Source: Candidatus Sulfopaludibacter sp. SbA3
Lineage (GTDB): Bacteria; Acidobacteriota; Terriglobia; Bryobacterales; Bryobacteraceae
Direction of reading: 5' to 3'
Assembly (NCBI GenBank): GCA_945890485.1
Contig: CAMDCN010000003.1
Span: 372,001 to 436,000, forward strand
DNA length: 64,000 nucleotides
Under the pieces are notes generated by a model. The model searched no databases and had not been told where the DNA came from. It saw only the letters and a program-made list of their open reading frames with translations. The first letter of the stretch is position 1. Every line of letters starts with the position of its first letter. Shown one piece after another: positions 1 to 8,357 of the stretch. Position numbers and translations under genes: made by a program.

Positions 1-74
1 AACCGCGCCGGCTCCTGCGCCAGTATGCCCGCCGCAACCGCAATCAGTGCGAATGTCGTGTGTGAGGTCTTCAT
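1..74 (-). CDS. Partial secreted protein (5' end only)
   Basis: Only the first 24 codons lie in the window. The start is ATG at 74..72 and the gene reads out through position 1. The visible peptide begins MKTSHTTFALIAVAAGILAQ followed by EPAR. That is a short basic N-region, a hydrophobic core and a likely signal-peptidase site after the LAQ, so the product is probably exported. Function cannot be judged. The gene diverges from the MFS gene across a roughly 90 bp interval that holds a 14-bp direct repeat. Confidence 0.6.
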   Translation of the reverse strand, partial: MKTSHTTFALIAVAAGILAQEPAR

Positions 75-114
75 GACTCGATCATGCCCGGCCTCCTCGC
101 AATCCCCACGCCCT

Positions 115-149
115 TTCCGACGAACCGGGCCGTTCTTCCGACGAACCGG
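115..149. repeat. 14-bp direct repeat in divergent intergenic region
   Basis: TTCCGACGAACCGG occurs at 115-128 and again at 136-149. The offset of 21 bp is two helical turns. The second copy runs straight up to the TATCCT element before the MFS gene, which suits an operator (inference). Confidence 0.5.
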
Positions 150-157
150 TTGTTTCG

Positions 158-163
158 TATCCT
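158..163 (+). promoter_or_regulatory. TATCCT -10-like element, leaderless arrangement
   Basis: TATCCT is followed by 6 nt and then TTG 170 of the MFS gene (3 nt if TTG 167 is used). It matches the TANNCT pattern seen at many starts in this window. Confidence 0.45.
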
Positions 164-169
164 AAGTTG

Positions 170-1354
170 TTGCGCCCCCGGAACGATTGGATCCCCACAC
201 TGACGATGACGCTGGTCAGTCTGATCAGCTACATCGATCGGAACACCCTCGCCCTCCTCGCCCCCGTCATGCTCGAAGAGATGCACCTCTCCGGCGAGCA
301 GTACGGCTACGTCGTCAGTGGGTTCAGCCTCGCCTATATGGTGTCGAACCTCGCCTGGGGCCGCTGGATGGACCGCTACGGCCTCAAACTCGCCATGACC
401 GCCGCCGTCGCCTTCTGGACCCTCGCCAGCGTCTCTCATGCGTTCACCGTCGGGTTCGTTTCGTTATTTGCCGCGCGCTTCGCCCTCGGCTTTGGCGAAG
501 GCGCTACTTTCCCTGGCGGCCTCCGCACCGCCGTCCAGACGCTCCCAGTGGAACACCGCGCCAAAGGCACCGCGGTCGCCTACAGCGGCGGCGCGCTCGG
601 CGCTGTCGTTACGCCGCTCATCATCAACCCCGTTTACCAGGCCTACGGCTGGCGCGGCGCTTTCTTTTTCACCGGCCTCGTCGGCCTCGCCTGGCTCCTG
701 CTTTGGCAGGTCATCAGCCGCCGCCCTGCCATCCAAACCCCCGTCGAGATCCCGAAACCCACCGAACACCCGCGCCTCTCCGACCCCCGCCTCTGGAGCT
801 TCGTCCTCATCTACGCCTTCGGCTCCCTCCCGCTTGGGTTCATTCTCTACTACGCCTCCCTCTATCTCCGTTCGCTCGGCCTCACCCAGATCCAGATTGC
901 CCAGCTCCTCTGGATCCCGCCCCTCGGCTGGGAGGTCGGCTACTTCTTCTGGGGCTGGTGGACCGATCGCGCCCGCGGCTCCCTGCGCAATGTCCTCGCC
1001 CTGCTCACGGTCCTCAGCCTTCCGCTAGCCGCCGTCCCCTACCTGCCCGGCATCGCCGCGCCGCTCGCCGCCATGTTCTTCTCCATGTTCGTCACGGCCG
1101 GCTTCATCATCGGCGGCGTCGCCTACGGCACCAGCGTTTTCGGCCCCAAACACGCCGGGTTCATCGCCGGACTCGGCGCCGGCTCCTGGTCCGCCCTGGT
1201 CGCCATCGCGATGCCGCTCTTCGGACGCCTGTTCGACCAAAAGCTCTACGCCGCCTCCTTCCTGCTCGTGGTCTGCTTCCCGCTCGCTGGCATGGCCGCC
1301 TGGCTACTCGTCAACCGCCGTCCCCCTGCTATCCTGGGCGAACAAAATGTTTGA
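170..1354 (+). CDS. MFS transporter, ACS (anion:cation symporter)-like
   Basis: A twelve-helix major facilitator protein of about 394 residues for uptake of an organic anion or sugar acid across the inner membrane. Numbering below is from TTG 167. Family marks visible are YIDRN in TM1 (22-26), motif A GRWMDRYGLK (65-74) between TM2 and TM3, and an R..LGFGEGATFP stretch (104-116) typical of the ACS/hexuronate-phthalate branch. No ATG lies near the natural N-terminus. Tandem TTG codons at 167 and 170 are the options, and the upstream TATCCT spacing favours 170. The stop overlaps the next gene by 8 bp, so it leads the operon up to about 7.1 kb. The substrate cannot be read from sequence. Confidence 0.85.
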   Translation: MRPRNDWIPTLTMTLVSLISYIDRNTLALLAPVMLEEMHLSGEQYGYVVSGFSLAYMVSNLAWGRWMDRYGLKLAMTAAVAFWTLASVSHAFTVGFVSLFAARFALGFGEGATFPGGLRTAVQTLPVEHRAKGTAVAYSGGALGAVVTPLIINPVYQAYGWRGAFFFTGLVGLAWLLLWQVISRRPAIQTPVEIPKPTEHPRLSDPRLWSFVLIYAFGSLPLGFILYYASLYLRSLGLTQIQIAQLLWIPPLGWEVGYFFWGWWTDRARGSLRNVLALLTVLSLPLAAVPYLPGIAAPLAAMFFSMFVTAGFIIGGVAYGTSVFGPKHAGFIAGLGAGSWSALVAIAMPLFGRLFDQKLYAASFLLVVCFPLAGMAAWLLVNRRPPAILGEQNV

Positions 1355-2060
1355 TCCTCAGCAAATCGCCGTCGGCGTCATTTGGTTCGTTGTTTTCCTG
1401 TTTTCCGCCACGGCTCATGAGGCCGCCCACGCCTGGATGGCGCTCCGCGGAGGCGACAAAACCGCCTATCACTTCGGCCAGGTCACCCTCAGCCCCATTC
1501 CGCACATGCAGCGCGAGCCCTTCGGCATGTTGATCTTTCCCTGGATCACCTTCTTCATGAACGGCTGGATGATGGGCTGGGCCAGCGCTCCCTATGATCC
1601 CTATTGGGCCATGCGCTACCCCCGCCGCGCCGCCTGGATGTCGCTCGCCGGCCCCGTCGCCAACTTCATCCTGGCTGCCATAGCCGCCATCCTGATCCGC
1701 ATCGGTCTCGGCGCGGGCCTCTTCCGCCCCGGCATGACCATGCGCTTCACCGACGTCATTCAAGCCGCCGACGGCACCCCCGCCGCCATGGACGCCATCG
1801 CCACCCTGCTCGGCATCATGTTCGCGCTGAACATCCTGCTGGGAGTTTTCAACCTTCTGCCCTTGCCCCCGCTCGATGGCTTCACGGCCATCGGCCTCGT
1901 CCTTCCCGAAGCGATGGCCGCCAAGCTTCGTGAGTGGCAGATGACCATGGGCGCTTATCAGATCTTCGGTATGCTGATCGCCTGGCAGGTCGCCGGCTAC
2001 GTCATTGGCCCGGCCTACTACCTCGGGCTCACCCTCCTCTTCTTCGGCTACCAGCCGTAG
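1347..2060 (+). CDS. Site-2 protease family (M50) membrane metallopeptidase
   Basis: A 237-residue intramembrane zinc protease of the compact site-2 protease type. The zinc motif HEAAH (24-28) sits in the first membrane segment. The third-ligand motif NLLPLPPLDG (169-178) sits in a late segment, with hydrophobic helices between. There is no PDZ or CBS domain, so it resembles the minimal M50B proteins of unknown substrate rather than RseP. The ATG lies inside the end of the MFS gene (8-bp overlap), so the two are probably translationally coupled. The stop TAG forms part of the TAGCCT element before the next gene. Confidence 0.85.
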   Translation: MFDPQQIAVGVIWFVVFLFSATAHEAAHAWMALRGGDKTAYHFGQVTLSPIPHMQREPFGMLIFPWITFFMNGWMMGWASAPYDPYWAMRYPRRAAWMSLAGPVANFILAAIAAILIRIGLGAGLFRPGMTMRFTDVIQAADGTPAAMDAIATLLGIMFALNILLGVFNLLPLPPLDGFTAIGLVLPEAMAAKLREWQMTMGAYQIFGMLIAWQVAGYVIGPAYYLGLTLLFFGYQP

Positions 2061-2063
2061 CCT
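2058..2063 (+). promoter_or_regulatory. TAGCCT element 6 nt before ATG 2070
   Basis: TAGCCT, 6 nt, ATG. The TAG is also the stop codon of the site-2 protease gene, so chance is harder to exclude here. Confidence 0.3.
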
Positions 2064-2069
2064 CCTTCT

Positions 2070-4025
2070 ATGGACAAGCCATCTCGCCTCACCGAACTCC
2101 TCTCCGGCTGGCGATGGCTTGCCCTCCTCGCGCTCCTGACCCTCGTCTTCTTCTGGATCCCGCTTTTCGATCCGGCCACCTCCCCGCAATGGGACGCCAT
2201 CGACGTCCACTACTCGTCTCAGAAATACTTCGCCGCCCAGATCCTCAGCGGTCATCTCCCGTTCTGGACGCCGTACATCTTTAGCGGCTTCCCCTTTCTC
2301 GCGGACCCGCAGGTCGGCGCCTGGTATCCCCTCAACTGGCCGTTCTTTCTCCTCGGCATCACGCCCAAGGTCATCCAGGCCGAGATGGCGCTCCACACGC
2401 TGCTCGCCGCGTCCGGCATGTTTCTCCTGCTTCTGCACTTGGGGAACTCCCGCTGGGCGTCCCTCATCGGCACACTGTTCTTCGCCTTCTCCGGTTACTT
2501 CACCGATCATTCTCAACACGTCGGGCTCTATTGCGCGGCCTCCTGGCTACCCTGGCTCGCTCTCTTTCTGGTCCTGGCCACGGACCGCTCCCCACTTCGT
2601 TGGACCGGTGCAGCCGGCCTCGCCGCCGGGGCCATGGTCCTCGCCGGCGGCTTTCAGGCTGCTCTCTATGGCTACCTCGCCATCGCGCTGTTCTCCTCCG
2701 CCTGGGCCGTCCTCCATCGGACCGCCCTGACCCGCATCCTGCTCTTCCTCGCGGGCATGGTGGTCCTCGGCGTCATGCTCTCGGCCGTCATGTCGCTCCC
2801 CGGCCTCGAACTCACCGCCAATTCGTCCCGCGCCGGCGCCAACTACGCCAACACCGCGGATCGCCTCCTGCATCTCAAAGCGCTGGCCAACCTCTGGTGG
2901 CCGGATTCGACCGGCACCCTCAGCGCGACCTCCGCGCCCGACACCGCCTACTACCTCTATAGCGGAGCCCTGCTGCTCCCGCTTGCGCTGCTCGGCCTCC
3001 AGGATCGACGCTCCCGGGTAATCGGCCTCCTCGTCACTCTTCCGGCCCTCTGGTACATGCTCGGCCCCGCCTTCGGCCTCTACCGCATCGGCGAGGTGAT
3101 CCCCTTCCTGCACCAGGTCCGCGCCCCCATTCACGGCTGGTTTGCCGTTGTCTTCGGGCTCTCCATCCTGGCTGCCGCCGGCGTCGGCCGGCTTTCCAAA
3201 TTGCAGTGGGTCGCGGCGGCCCTCGCCGCCGTGGCCTTTGCCGATCTCTACTATTGGAACTCGCTCGTCCATCCCTCGGCCTACGCCCGAGCCAGTTGGG
3301 ATAGCACCTATGGCGCCCTGACCGAAAACACCCGCCAGAAGATTCAGAGCACCCAGCCGCCCTCCACGCGCCTCGATGCCCCGGACAAAATCGCCGCCCT
3401 CGGCCCCTTGAATCACCCCTTGGATCTCAACCTCGAAGCGACCTACGGATACAACCCGCTCGCGCTGACCCGCTACGAAGGGTTCCGCGCCGCCGCGGCG
3501 CAGAATCCCAAACTACTGCCCGCGATGAACGTCTCCCGCCGCCTCGACCTCCGTTTGGGAGGCATCGTGCCTGTGGAGAAGCCTCTCCCCCGCGCCTACT
3601 TCGCGCGGAGCGTCGAGGCCGTTTCCGGCGACGCCCAGTCGAAACAACGCTTGGCTACCCTCGATCCAGAGCACACGACGCTCCTGAATTCAGCTTCCCC
3701 CGTTTCGGTTGATCCGTCCGCCGTGGTCCTCGCCACTTCGCCCGCCGAGCAACAGATCACCGTCCGCTATCGAGCTGCCGCACCGGCCTTGCTTCGGATT
3801 GCGATCCCGTATTTCCCCGGCTGGACCGCCTCCATCGATGGCGTCAATCAACCGCTCCATCGCGCCGACCACGCCTTCCTCGGGGTCGTCGTCCCGGCTG
3901 GAGAGAAGGAAGTGCTCGTCCAGTATCACTCCACCCACTTCGCCCTCGGCTTAACGCTAAGCGCCGTCGCGCTCGCCGCTTGCCTCCTGCTCCTGTGTTA
4001 CCCGCGCCGCGCTGCAGTAAGCTAG
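2070..4025 (+). CDS. YfhO family multi-spanning membrane protein
   Basis: A 651-residue polytopic membrane protein of the YfhO type, related to GT-C fold glycosyltransferases. TM1 is near residues 15-32. The first periplasmic loop holds an acidic D-x-H pair (DAIDVHYSS), followed by the family-like stretch on the interior of the loop (GHLPFWTPYIFSGFPFLADPQ). Around ten more helices follow to about residue 400. A soluble C-terminal beta domain (about 545-625, IAIPYFPGWTASIDG...) comes next, then a last helix. In Firmicutes YfhO proteins have been linked to lipoteichoic-acid glycosylation; here the acceptor is unknown. It starts 9 bp after the previous stop. Confidence 0.75.
   Translation: MDKPSRLTELLSGWRWLALLALLTLVFFWIPLFDPATSPQWDAIDVHYSSQKYFAAQILSGHLPFWTPYIFSGFPFLADPQVGAWYPLNWPFFLLGITPKVIQAEMALHTLLAASGMFLLLLHLGNSRWASLIGTLFFAFSGYFTDHSQHVGLYCAASWLPWLALFLVLATDRSPLRWTGAAGLAAGAMVLAGGFQAALYGYLAIALFSSAWAVLHRTALTRILLFLAGMVVLGVMLSAVMSLPGLELTANSSRAGANYANTADRLLHLKALANLWWPDSTGTLSATSAPDTAYYLYSGALLLPLALLGLQDRRSRVIGLLVTLPALWYMLGPAFGLYRIGEVIPFLHQVRAPIHGWFAVVFGLSILAAAGVGRLSKLQWVAAALAAVAFADLYYWNSLVHPSAYARASWDSTYGALTENTRQKIQSTQPPSTRLDAPDKIAALGPLNHPLDLNLEATYGYNPLALTRYEGFRAAAAQNPKLLPAMNVSRRLDLRLGGIVPVEKPLPRAYFARSVEAVSGDAQSKQRLATLDPEHTTLLNSASPVSVDPSAVVLATSPAEQQITVRYRAAAPALLRIAIPYFPGWTASIDGVNQPLHRADHAFLGVVVPAGEKEVLVQYHSTHFALGLTLSAVALAACLLLLCYPRRAAVS
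4018..4023 (+). promoter_or_regulatory. TAAGCT element 6 nt before ATG 4030
   Basis: TAAGCT, then AGCGGG, then ATG. It spans the last codons of the YfhO gene. The AGCGGG spacer is also weakly Shine-Dalgarno-like. Confidence 0.35.
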
Positions 4026-4029
4026 CGGG

Positions 4030-5817
4030 ATGTCCGTTCTCCTCTTCGCCTTCCTCCAGACCTTTTTCAGCGTCCCGGGGATCGATGCACCCGAGCTCGC
4101 CGCCTGGGGAAGCCATCAGGTAGGCGTACGTACGATCGATCTCAAGAACCCCGCCCAGCCCGACGTTCTCCGCTTCAACAAGGAAACCAACCAAGCCCCT
4201 CTCCTCGACCGCCCCCTCAAAATCGAGCTCTGGTATCCCGCCGTCATCCCCGCCGGGGTCGAAGCCCGCACGGTCTACGAAGGCGTCCTCCCCGGCCGTA
4301 ATCCCAAACGCTATGCGATCGACGGCAAAGCCCTTCGCAACGCCGCCCCGCTCCCCAATCAGCGCTTCCCCCTCGTCATCGTCTCCCACGGCTACCCCGG
4401 CTCCCGCACCTTCCTCACCTACCTTACGGAGAACCTCGCCTCCAAAGGCTACGTCGTCGCCGCCATCGACCACACCGACTCCGTCTTCGGCGAAGTTCGC
4501 GGCTTCCCCTCTACGCTCGCCAACCGGTCGAACGACCAACACTTCACCATCGAGTCGCTCTCGGCCTCCGAACCCAATATCGACCATACCCGCGTCGCCA
4601 TCATCGGCTACTCCATGGGCGGCTACGGAGCGCTGATCAGCGCCGGGGCCGCTCCCACGCGTACCCCGCCCGGAGCAAAATTACGGAACGAACCCAATCC
4701 CAACGTGAAGGCCATCGTCGCCATCGCCCCATGGGGCGCCCAGCCGCCCGTGAACATGTGGGAGCCCGCCGCCCTCGCCAACATCAAGCTGCCGTCGCTG
4801 TTCGTCGTTGGGGACAACGACGACATCTCCGGCTTCGAGCAAGGAGTCCGCAAAGCCTACCACCAGGCCACAAATTCCAATCGCTGCCTCCTGGTCTACG
4901 AAGGCGCCCGCCACAACGTAGGCGGCAACCCGCCGCCCGCCATCCCTCTCGACTTCTCTACCAAAGAGAGCTTCGATGAACCGGTCTGGCGCAAGGACCG
5001 GCTCAACGCCATCAACCAGCACTTCGTCTCCGCCTTCCTCGATCTCCACCTGAAATCGGACGAGTCCCGCCGCGCCTACTTCGACGGCAAATTCAAAGGC
5101 TTCCAGCGCCGGTGGACGGTCGGCCTGCAGCAAAGCTGCCTCGCCCCGGCCGCCGTTCCCCACGTACCGAAACAGAGCGATCGCCCCGAACCGATCACCT
5201 CCGATGAGAATGGCTTCGTTTCGTTATTTGACGGTAAGACCTTGACCGGTTGGGACGGAGACCCGAAATATTGGCGCGTGGAAGACGGCATCCTCGTCGG
5301 AGAGGTCACCCCCGAAACCATCCTGAAGAACAACACCTTCCTCATTTGGCGCGGAGCCCAGCCCAAGGATTTCGAACTCAAGCTCGACTACCGCATCACC
5401 GAGGGCGGCAATAGCGGCATCAACTATCGCAGCAGCCCGTTGTCCGAACGCCCCTTCGCCCTCCGCGGCTACCAGTGCGACATCGACGGTAAAAATGTCT
5501 ACACCGGCCAGAACTATGAGGAACGGGGCCGTCTGTTCCTCGCACTTCGCGGCCAAACCACCCGCGTCGTCGGCGATCGCAAACCCCAGATTCTGTCGAC
5601 GCATGCCGATCCGAAGGAGCACCTCACCCCCGGTTGGAACAGCGTCCATATCATCGCCCGTGGCAACACCCTGGTGCACATGATCAACGGCCGCCTGATG
5701 AGCACCGTCATCGACGACGATCCCATCGGTCGCGCGACGCAGGGCCTGATCGGCGTCCAGGTCCACGTCGGCCCGCCCATGAAAGTTGAGTATCGAAACC
5801 TCCGCCTGAAACAATAG
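4030..5817 (+). CDS. Alpha/beta hydrolase (PAF-acetylhydrolase/dienelactone-hydrolase-like) fused to DUF1080
   Basis: A two-domain protein of 595 residues. Residues about 60-370 form an alpha/beta hydrolase with oxyanion loop SHGYPGS (119-125), nucleophile elbow GYSMGG (Ser195), an acid candidate in VVGDNDD (about 259-265) and a catalytic His in GARHNVGG (about 297). The overall pattern resembles PAF-acetylhydrolase/chlorophyllase-like enzymes. Residues about 393-595 form a complete DUF1080 (3-keto-disaccharide hydrolase-type jelly roll) with SLFDGKTLTGW and GGNSGINYRS motifs. A hydrophobic N-terminus suggests export. The fusion suggests ester removal and glycan binding or hydrolysis on one secreted polypeptide (inference). 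The gene is flanked with 4-bp spacing by YfhO and PHP genes. Confidence 0.8.
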   Translation: MSVLLFAFLQTFFSVPGIDAPELAAWGSHQVGVRTIDLKNPAQPDVLRFNKETNQAPLLDRPLKIELWYPAVIPAGVEARTVYEGVLPGRNPKRYAIDGKALRNAAPLPNQRFPLVIVSHGYPGSRTFLTYLTENLASKGYVVAAIDHTDSVFGEVRGFPSTLANRSNDQHFTIESLSASEPNIDHTRVAIIGYSMGGYGALISAGAAPTRTPPGAKLRNEPNPNVKAIVAIAPWGAQPPVNMWEPAALANIKLPSLFVVGDNDDISGFEQGVRKAYHQATNSNRCLLVYEGARHNVGGNPPPAIPLDFSTKESFDEPVWRKDRLNAINQHFVSAFLDLHLKSDESRRAYFDGKFKGFQRRWTVGLQQSCLAPAAVPHVPKQSDRPEPITSDENGFVSLFDGKTLTGWDGDPKYWRVEDGILVGEVTPETILKNNTFLIWRGAQPKDFELKLDYRITEGGNSGINYRSSPLSERPFALRGYQCDIDGKNVYTGQNYEERGRLFLALRGQTTRVVGDRKPQILSTHADPKEHLTPGWNSVHIIARGNTLVHMINGRLMSTVIDDDPIGRATQGLIGVQVHVGPPMKVEYRNLRLKQ

Positions 5818-5822
5818 TGGCT

Positions 5823-7058
5823 ATGCCCTCCTCGTTCTTCCTCCGTTCCGGCGCCTGCGCCGCGGCCGTGCTGTTGCTGGGTTTGGCCGCGGCGCAATCG
5901 AACCGCGTGGAACCCGCCCCGGGCCTCCGCTGGTGGAAGGGCAATCTGCATACCCATACCCTTTGGTCCGACGGAGACGGCTTCCCCGACATGGTCGCCA
6001 CTTGGTATCGCGACCATGGCTACCACTTCCTCGCGTTGTCGGAACATAACGTCTTCGCCCAGTCGGAGCGTTGGATGCCCTCGCGCGCCATCAACCGCCG
6101 GGCTGGCGTCGATGCCGTCGCGCGCTACCGGCAGCGCTTCGGCGCGCAATGGGTTCAGTCGCGCGGACAGGCCGGCGATGGCAGCGAAGAGATCCGGCTC
6201 AAGACGCTCGACGAGGTCCGCGCCGTGGTCGATGAGCCGCAACGTTTCCTGATGATCCCTTCGGTCGAACTCAGCGGCAATGCAGGTGATGGCCGGGCGC
6301 TACATATGAATGCGACCAACCTCGCGGAGTCGCTGATGTTCCGCCGTGGCGCGACGGTGGCCGAAAGCATGGTGCGCAACCTCGAACAGGTGGAGGAGGC
6401 GGCGGCCCGATCCGGGCGCGAGATTCTGCTCCACGTGAACCATCCCAACTACAAATGGGGCATCACCGCCGAGGACCTCGCCAGCGTCGTGCAGGAGCGG
6501 TTCTTCGAGGTGTGGAACGGCATCGACAACGACAACGATCCTGGCGACGCCCAGCGTCCCAGCACCGATGCCATGTGGGACATCGCCAACGCGCTCCGCA
6601 TCACGCGCCACCAGGCGCCGCCACTATACGGTCTCGCCACTGACGATACCCACGATCACCACGACAACAAGACGCACGGCATCCCTGGCCGCGCGTGGGT
6701 GATGGTGCGGGCTCACCACCTGAGTGCCGACTCGATTGTCCGCGCCATCCGGTCCGGCGACTTCTACGCGTCGACGGGCGTGACGCTGGCGGATGTGGCG
6801 TATTCGGCCAAGGACCGCAGGCTCAGCCTCCGCATTGAGCCCGTCGCCGGGGAGCAATTCACCACCCGGTTTATGGGAGTCCGTCGCAACGGGACCGCCG
6901 GCGAAGTCCTGGCCGAAGTGAACGGCGTCAACCCGGCCTACACCTTGCGGTCCGGCGAACTCTACGTACGCGCGGTGATCACCTCCACCGGAAAGCCAGA
7001 GGTTCCCAGCGACGAGTTCCCCACCAAGCGCGCCTGGACGCAGCCGGTCGGCTGGTGA
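5823..7058 (+). CDS. Secreted PHP-domain metal-dependent phosphoesterase
   Basis: A 411-residue protein with a signal peptide (about 1-25, cleavage after LAAAQ) followed directly by a PHP domain. The metal motif GNLHTHTLWSDGD carries HxH at 43-45 and Asp50. The second motif ALSEHN (72-77) and a later His/Asp-rich segment TDDTHDHHD supply further metal ligands. PHP domains hydrolyse phosphoesters in two- or three-metal sites. The exported version fused to a C-terminal beta region is common in Acidobacteria and Planctomycetes, with unknown substrate. I chose ATG 5823; a GTG at 5817 overlaps the previous stop (TAGTG). Last gene of the operon. Confidence 0.8.
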   Translation: MPSSFFLRSGACAAAVLLLGLAAAQSNRVEPAPGLRWWKGNLHTHTLWSDGDGFPDMVATWYRDHGYHFLALSEHNVFAQSERWMPSRAINRRAGVDAVARYRQRFGAQWVQSRGQAGDGSEEIRLKTLDEVRAVVDEPQRFLMIPSVELSGNAGDGRALHMNATNLAESLMFRRGATVAESMVRNLEQVEEAAARSGREILLHVNHPNYKWGITAEDLASVVQERFFEVWNGIDNDNDPGDAQRPSTDAMWDIANALRITRHQAPPLYGLATDDTHDHHDNKTHGIPGRAWVMVRAHHLSADSIVRAIRSGDFYASTGVTLADVAYSAKDRRLSLRIEPVAGEQFTTRFMGVRRNGTAGEVLAEVNGVNPAYTLRSGELYVRAVITSTGKPEVPSDEFPTKRAWTQPVGW

Positions 7059-7087
7059 CGAACTCATCGGCCTCTATCCCGTCTCGC

Positions 7088-8221
7088 CTAGTCCAACTTC
7101 AAACGCAATATCTGTCCCCGTAGTTCCAGAATAAAGAGTTCCTGTGTAGCTTCATCGAGCACCATGTTTACCGGCGTGATCAATCCCGCTGCGGCCACCA
7201 CAGGCTCCGGCGAGTCATACCGCAGCAGGCGCCCTGGCGGCGCCGGGGTTGCGCTCTGGTTCGCGCTAAACTCCAACACGAAGAACTGAGGCCGTCCATT
7301 CGGCCGGGTCCACCAAAGTACATCTGTCGCAGAAGTCAATTGGTTAATGAATGGAGTGGTCGTTCCGGTTTTGGGGTTCAGCGCCACTACCCGCGCATTG
7401 CCCGGCGCAAAAGGGAACCCTGTCAGAAAGCTCACCAGCAACTCCTCGCCGTACACTCGAACGCTCGTTGGCACAGCGTCAATCATCGGTGCTCCGACGG
7501 GGGTCGGATTAGCTACCGGTCCGAATCGGACTATACGCTGCCAGCGTCCCGTCGCTGTGTCCACTCGCGCCAGCGAGTTCTGGGAGGCGTCGGTGACATA
7601 CAGCGTCTTTCCGTCTTCCGCGACGACCATTCCCCAAGGGTTCGAAAACCGGTAGATCAAGATTCGGTCCGGTTCGGAAATCGGGAATCGCGCCAGGATC
7701 GACACCTGGGCCTTGGCCCCGCTGCCGTCGTCCAGATCCACGCTCGCTCCGTCGGCCAGCTCCGTTTGTTGCGCGGGCGTCAGTTTGAACGTGCCGGCCA
7801 AGGTGTCGACGTCCCCGCTCAACCGGAATTCCAGTATTGTCGCGAAGATCGCCGAGGACGCTCCCGCGGGGTTGTGCATTGACGTACCCGGTGCGGTCCC
7901 GCGACGTTCCGCGTCCCCGCCTCCCATCGCCACATAGAGAGTCCGGCCGTTCAGCGCCAGCGCCGAGGGGCCGCTTCCGCCCGCCAGCGTCACTTCTACG
8001 CCGGACGGCAGGCCCTCGATCAAACTCCGCCTGCTCCCTCCCCGGCTTACAAACGATACGCGCCCTGCATTCAGCGCCATGCTCGTCTCAGTAACCAGGA
8101 AGTTGCCGCGTGGCGTTAGTACAATTTTGCTTGCTCCCTGCAAGCCGGTGGCCAGAACATCGACTTGAGGCCAGGCGATGGAGACCGCGAAAACCAGGAA
8201 GAATGTTGATTTGAGTAGCAT
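7088..8221 (-). CDS. ScyD/ScyE-like secreted beta-propeller protein
   Basis: Predicted exported propeller of 377 residues. The start at ATG 8221 gives a clean signal peptide (MLLKSTFFLVFAVSIAWPQ) and has TAAGCT 7 nt upstream. Upstream in-frame ATGs at 8242 and 8251 are possible; 8251 has an AGGGA box close by. Strand-repeat phrases recur (GPSALALNGRTLYVAMGG, NPWGMVVAEDGKTLYVTD, ATDVLWW), as in ScyD/ScyE and NHL-type proteins, and are consistent with a six- or seven-bladed propeller. No catalytic residues are recognisable. Convergent with the PHP gene across a 29-bp gap. Confidence 0.7.
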   Translation of the reverse strand: MLLKSTFFLVFAVSIAWPQVDVLATGLQGASKIVLTPRGNFLVTETSMALNAGRVSFVSRGGSRRSLIEGLPSGVEVTLAGGSGPSALALNGRTLYVAMGGGDAERRGTAPGTSMHNPAGASSAIFATILEFRLSGDVDTLAGTFKLTPAQQTELADGASVDLDDGSGAKAQVSILARFPISEPDRILIYRFSNPWGMVVAEDGKTLYVTDASQNSLARVDTATGRWQRIVRFGPVANPTPVGAPMIDAVPTSVRVYGEELLVSFLTGFPFAPGNARVVALNPKTGTTTPFINQLTSATDVLWWTRPNGRPQFFVLEFSANQSATPAPPGRLLRYDSPEPVVAAAGLITPVNMVLDEATQELFILELRGQILRLKLD

Positions 8222-8228
8222 AGCCAGA

Positions 8229-8234
8229 AGCTTA
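8229..8234 (-). promoter_or_regulatory. TAAGCT element 7 nt before ATG 8221
   Basis: On the minus strand TAAGCT, 7 nt, ATG. This supports the start that yields a normal signal peptide. Confidence 0.4.
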
Positions 8235-8302
8235 GGGGACATTTCCGCCATGTTTCCCTACTTTTCGAATTGTCTTGACCTAGCGCCGTAACTCATTCAA
8301 AC

Positions 8303-8308
8303 TAAACT
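8303..8308 (+). promoter_or_regulatory. Possible -10 (TAAACT) for the winged-helix/PD40 gene
   Basis: TAAACT lies 49 nt upstream of ATG 8358. A TTGACC at 8274-8279 is 23 nt away, too far for an ideal -35, so this promoter is only tentative. Confidence 0.3.
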
Positions 8309-8357
8309 TGTTTTTGGAAGACCTTGCTTCCGTTCGTGACGGTGTTTCCGCAGCTTT

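Noticed and set aside
187-1533. Long +1-frame reading frame across the MFS gene
   Set aside because: Arg/Pro-rich with no family features and fully overlaps the clear MFS and site-2 protease genes; a high-GC shadow frame.
1329-2519. Long antisense frame under the protease and YfhO genes
   Set aside because: Gly/Glu/Asp-rich composition typical of the complement of C-rich coding DNA; no motif or start signal.
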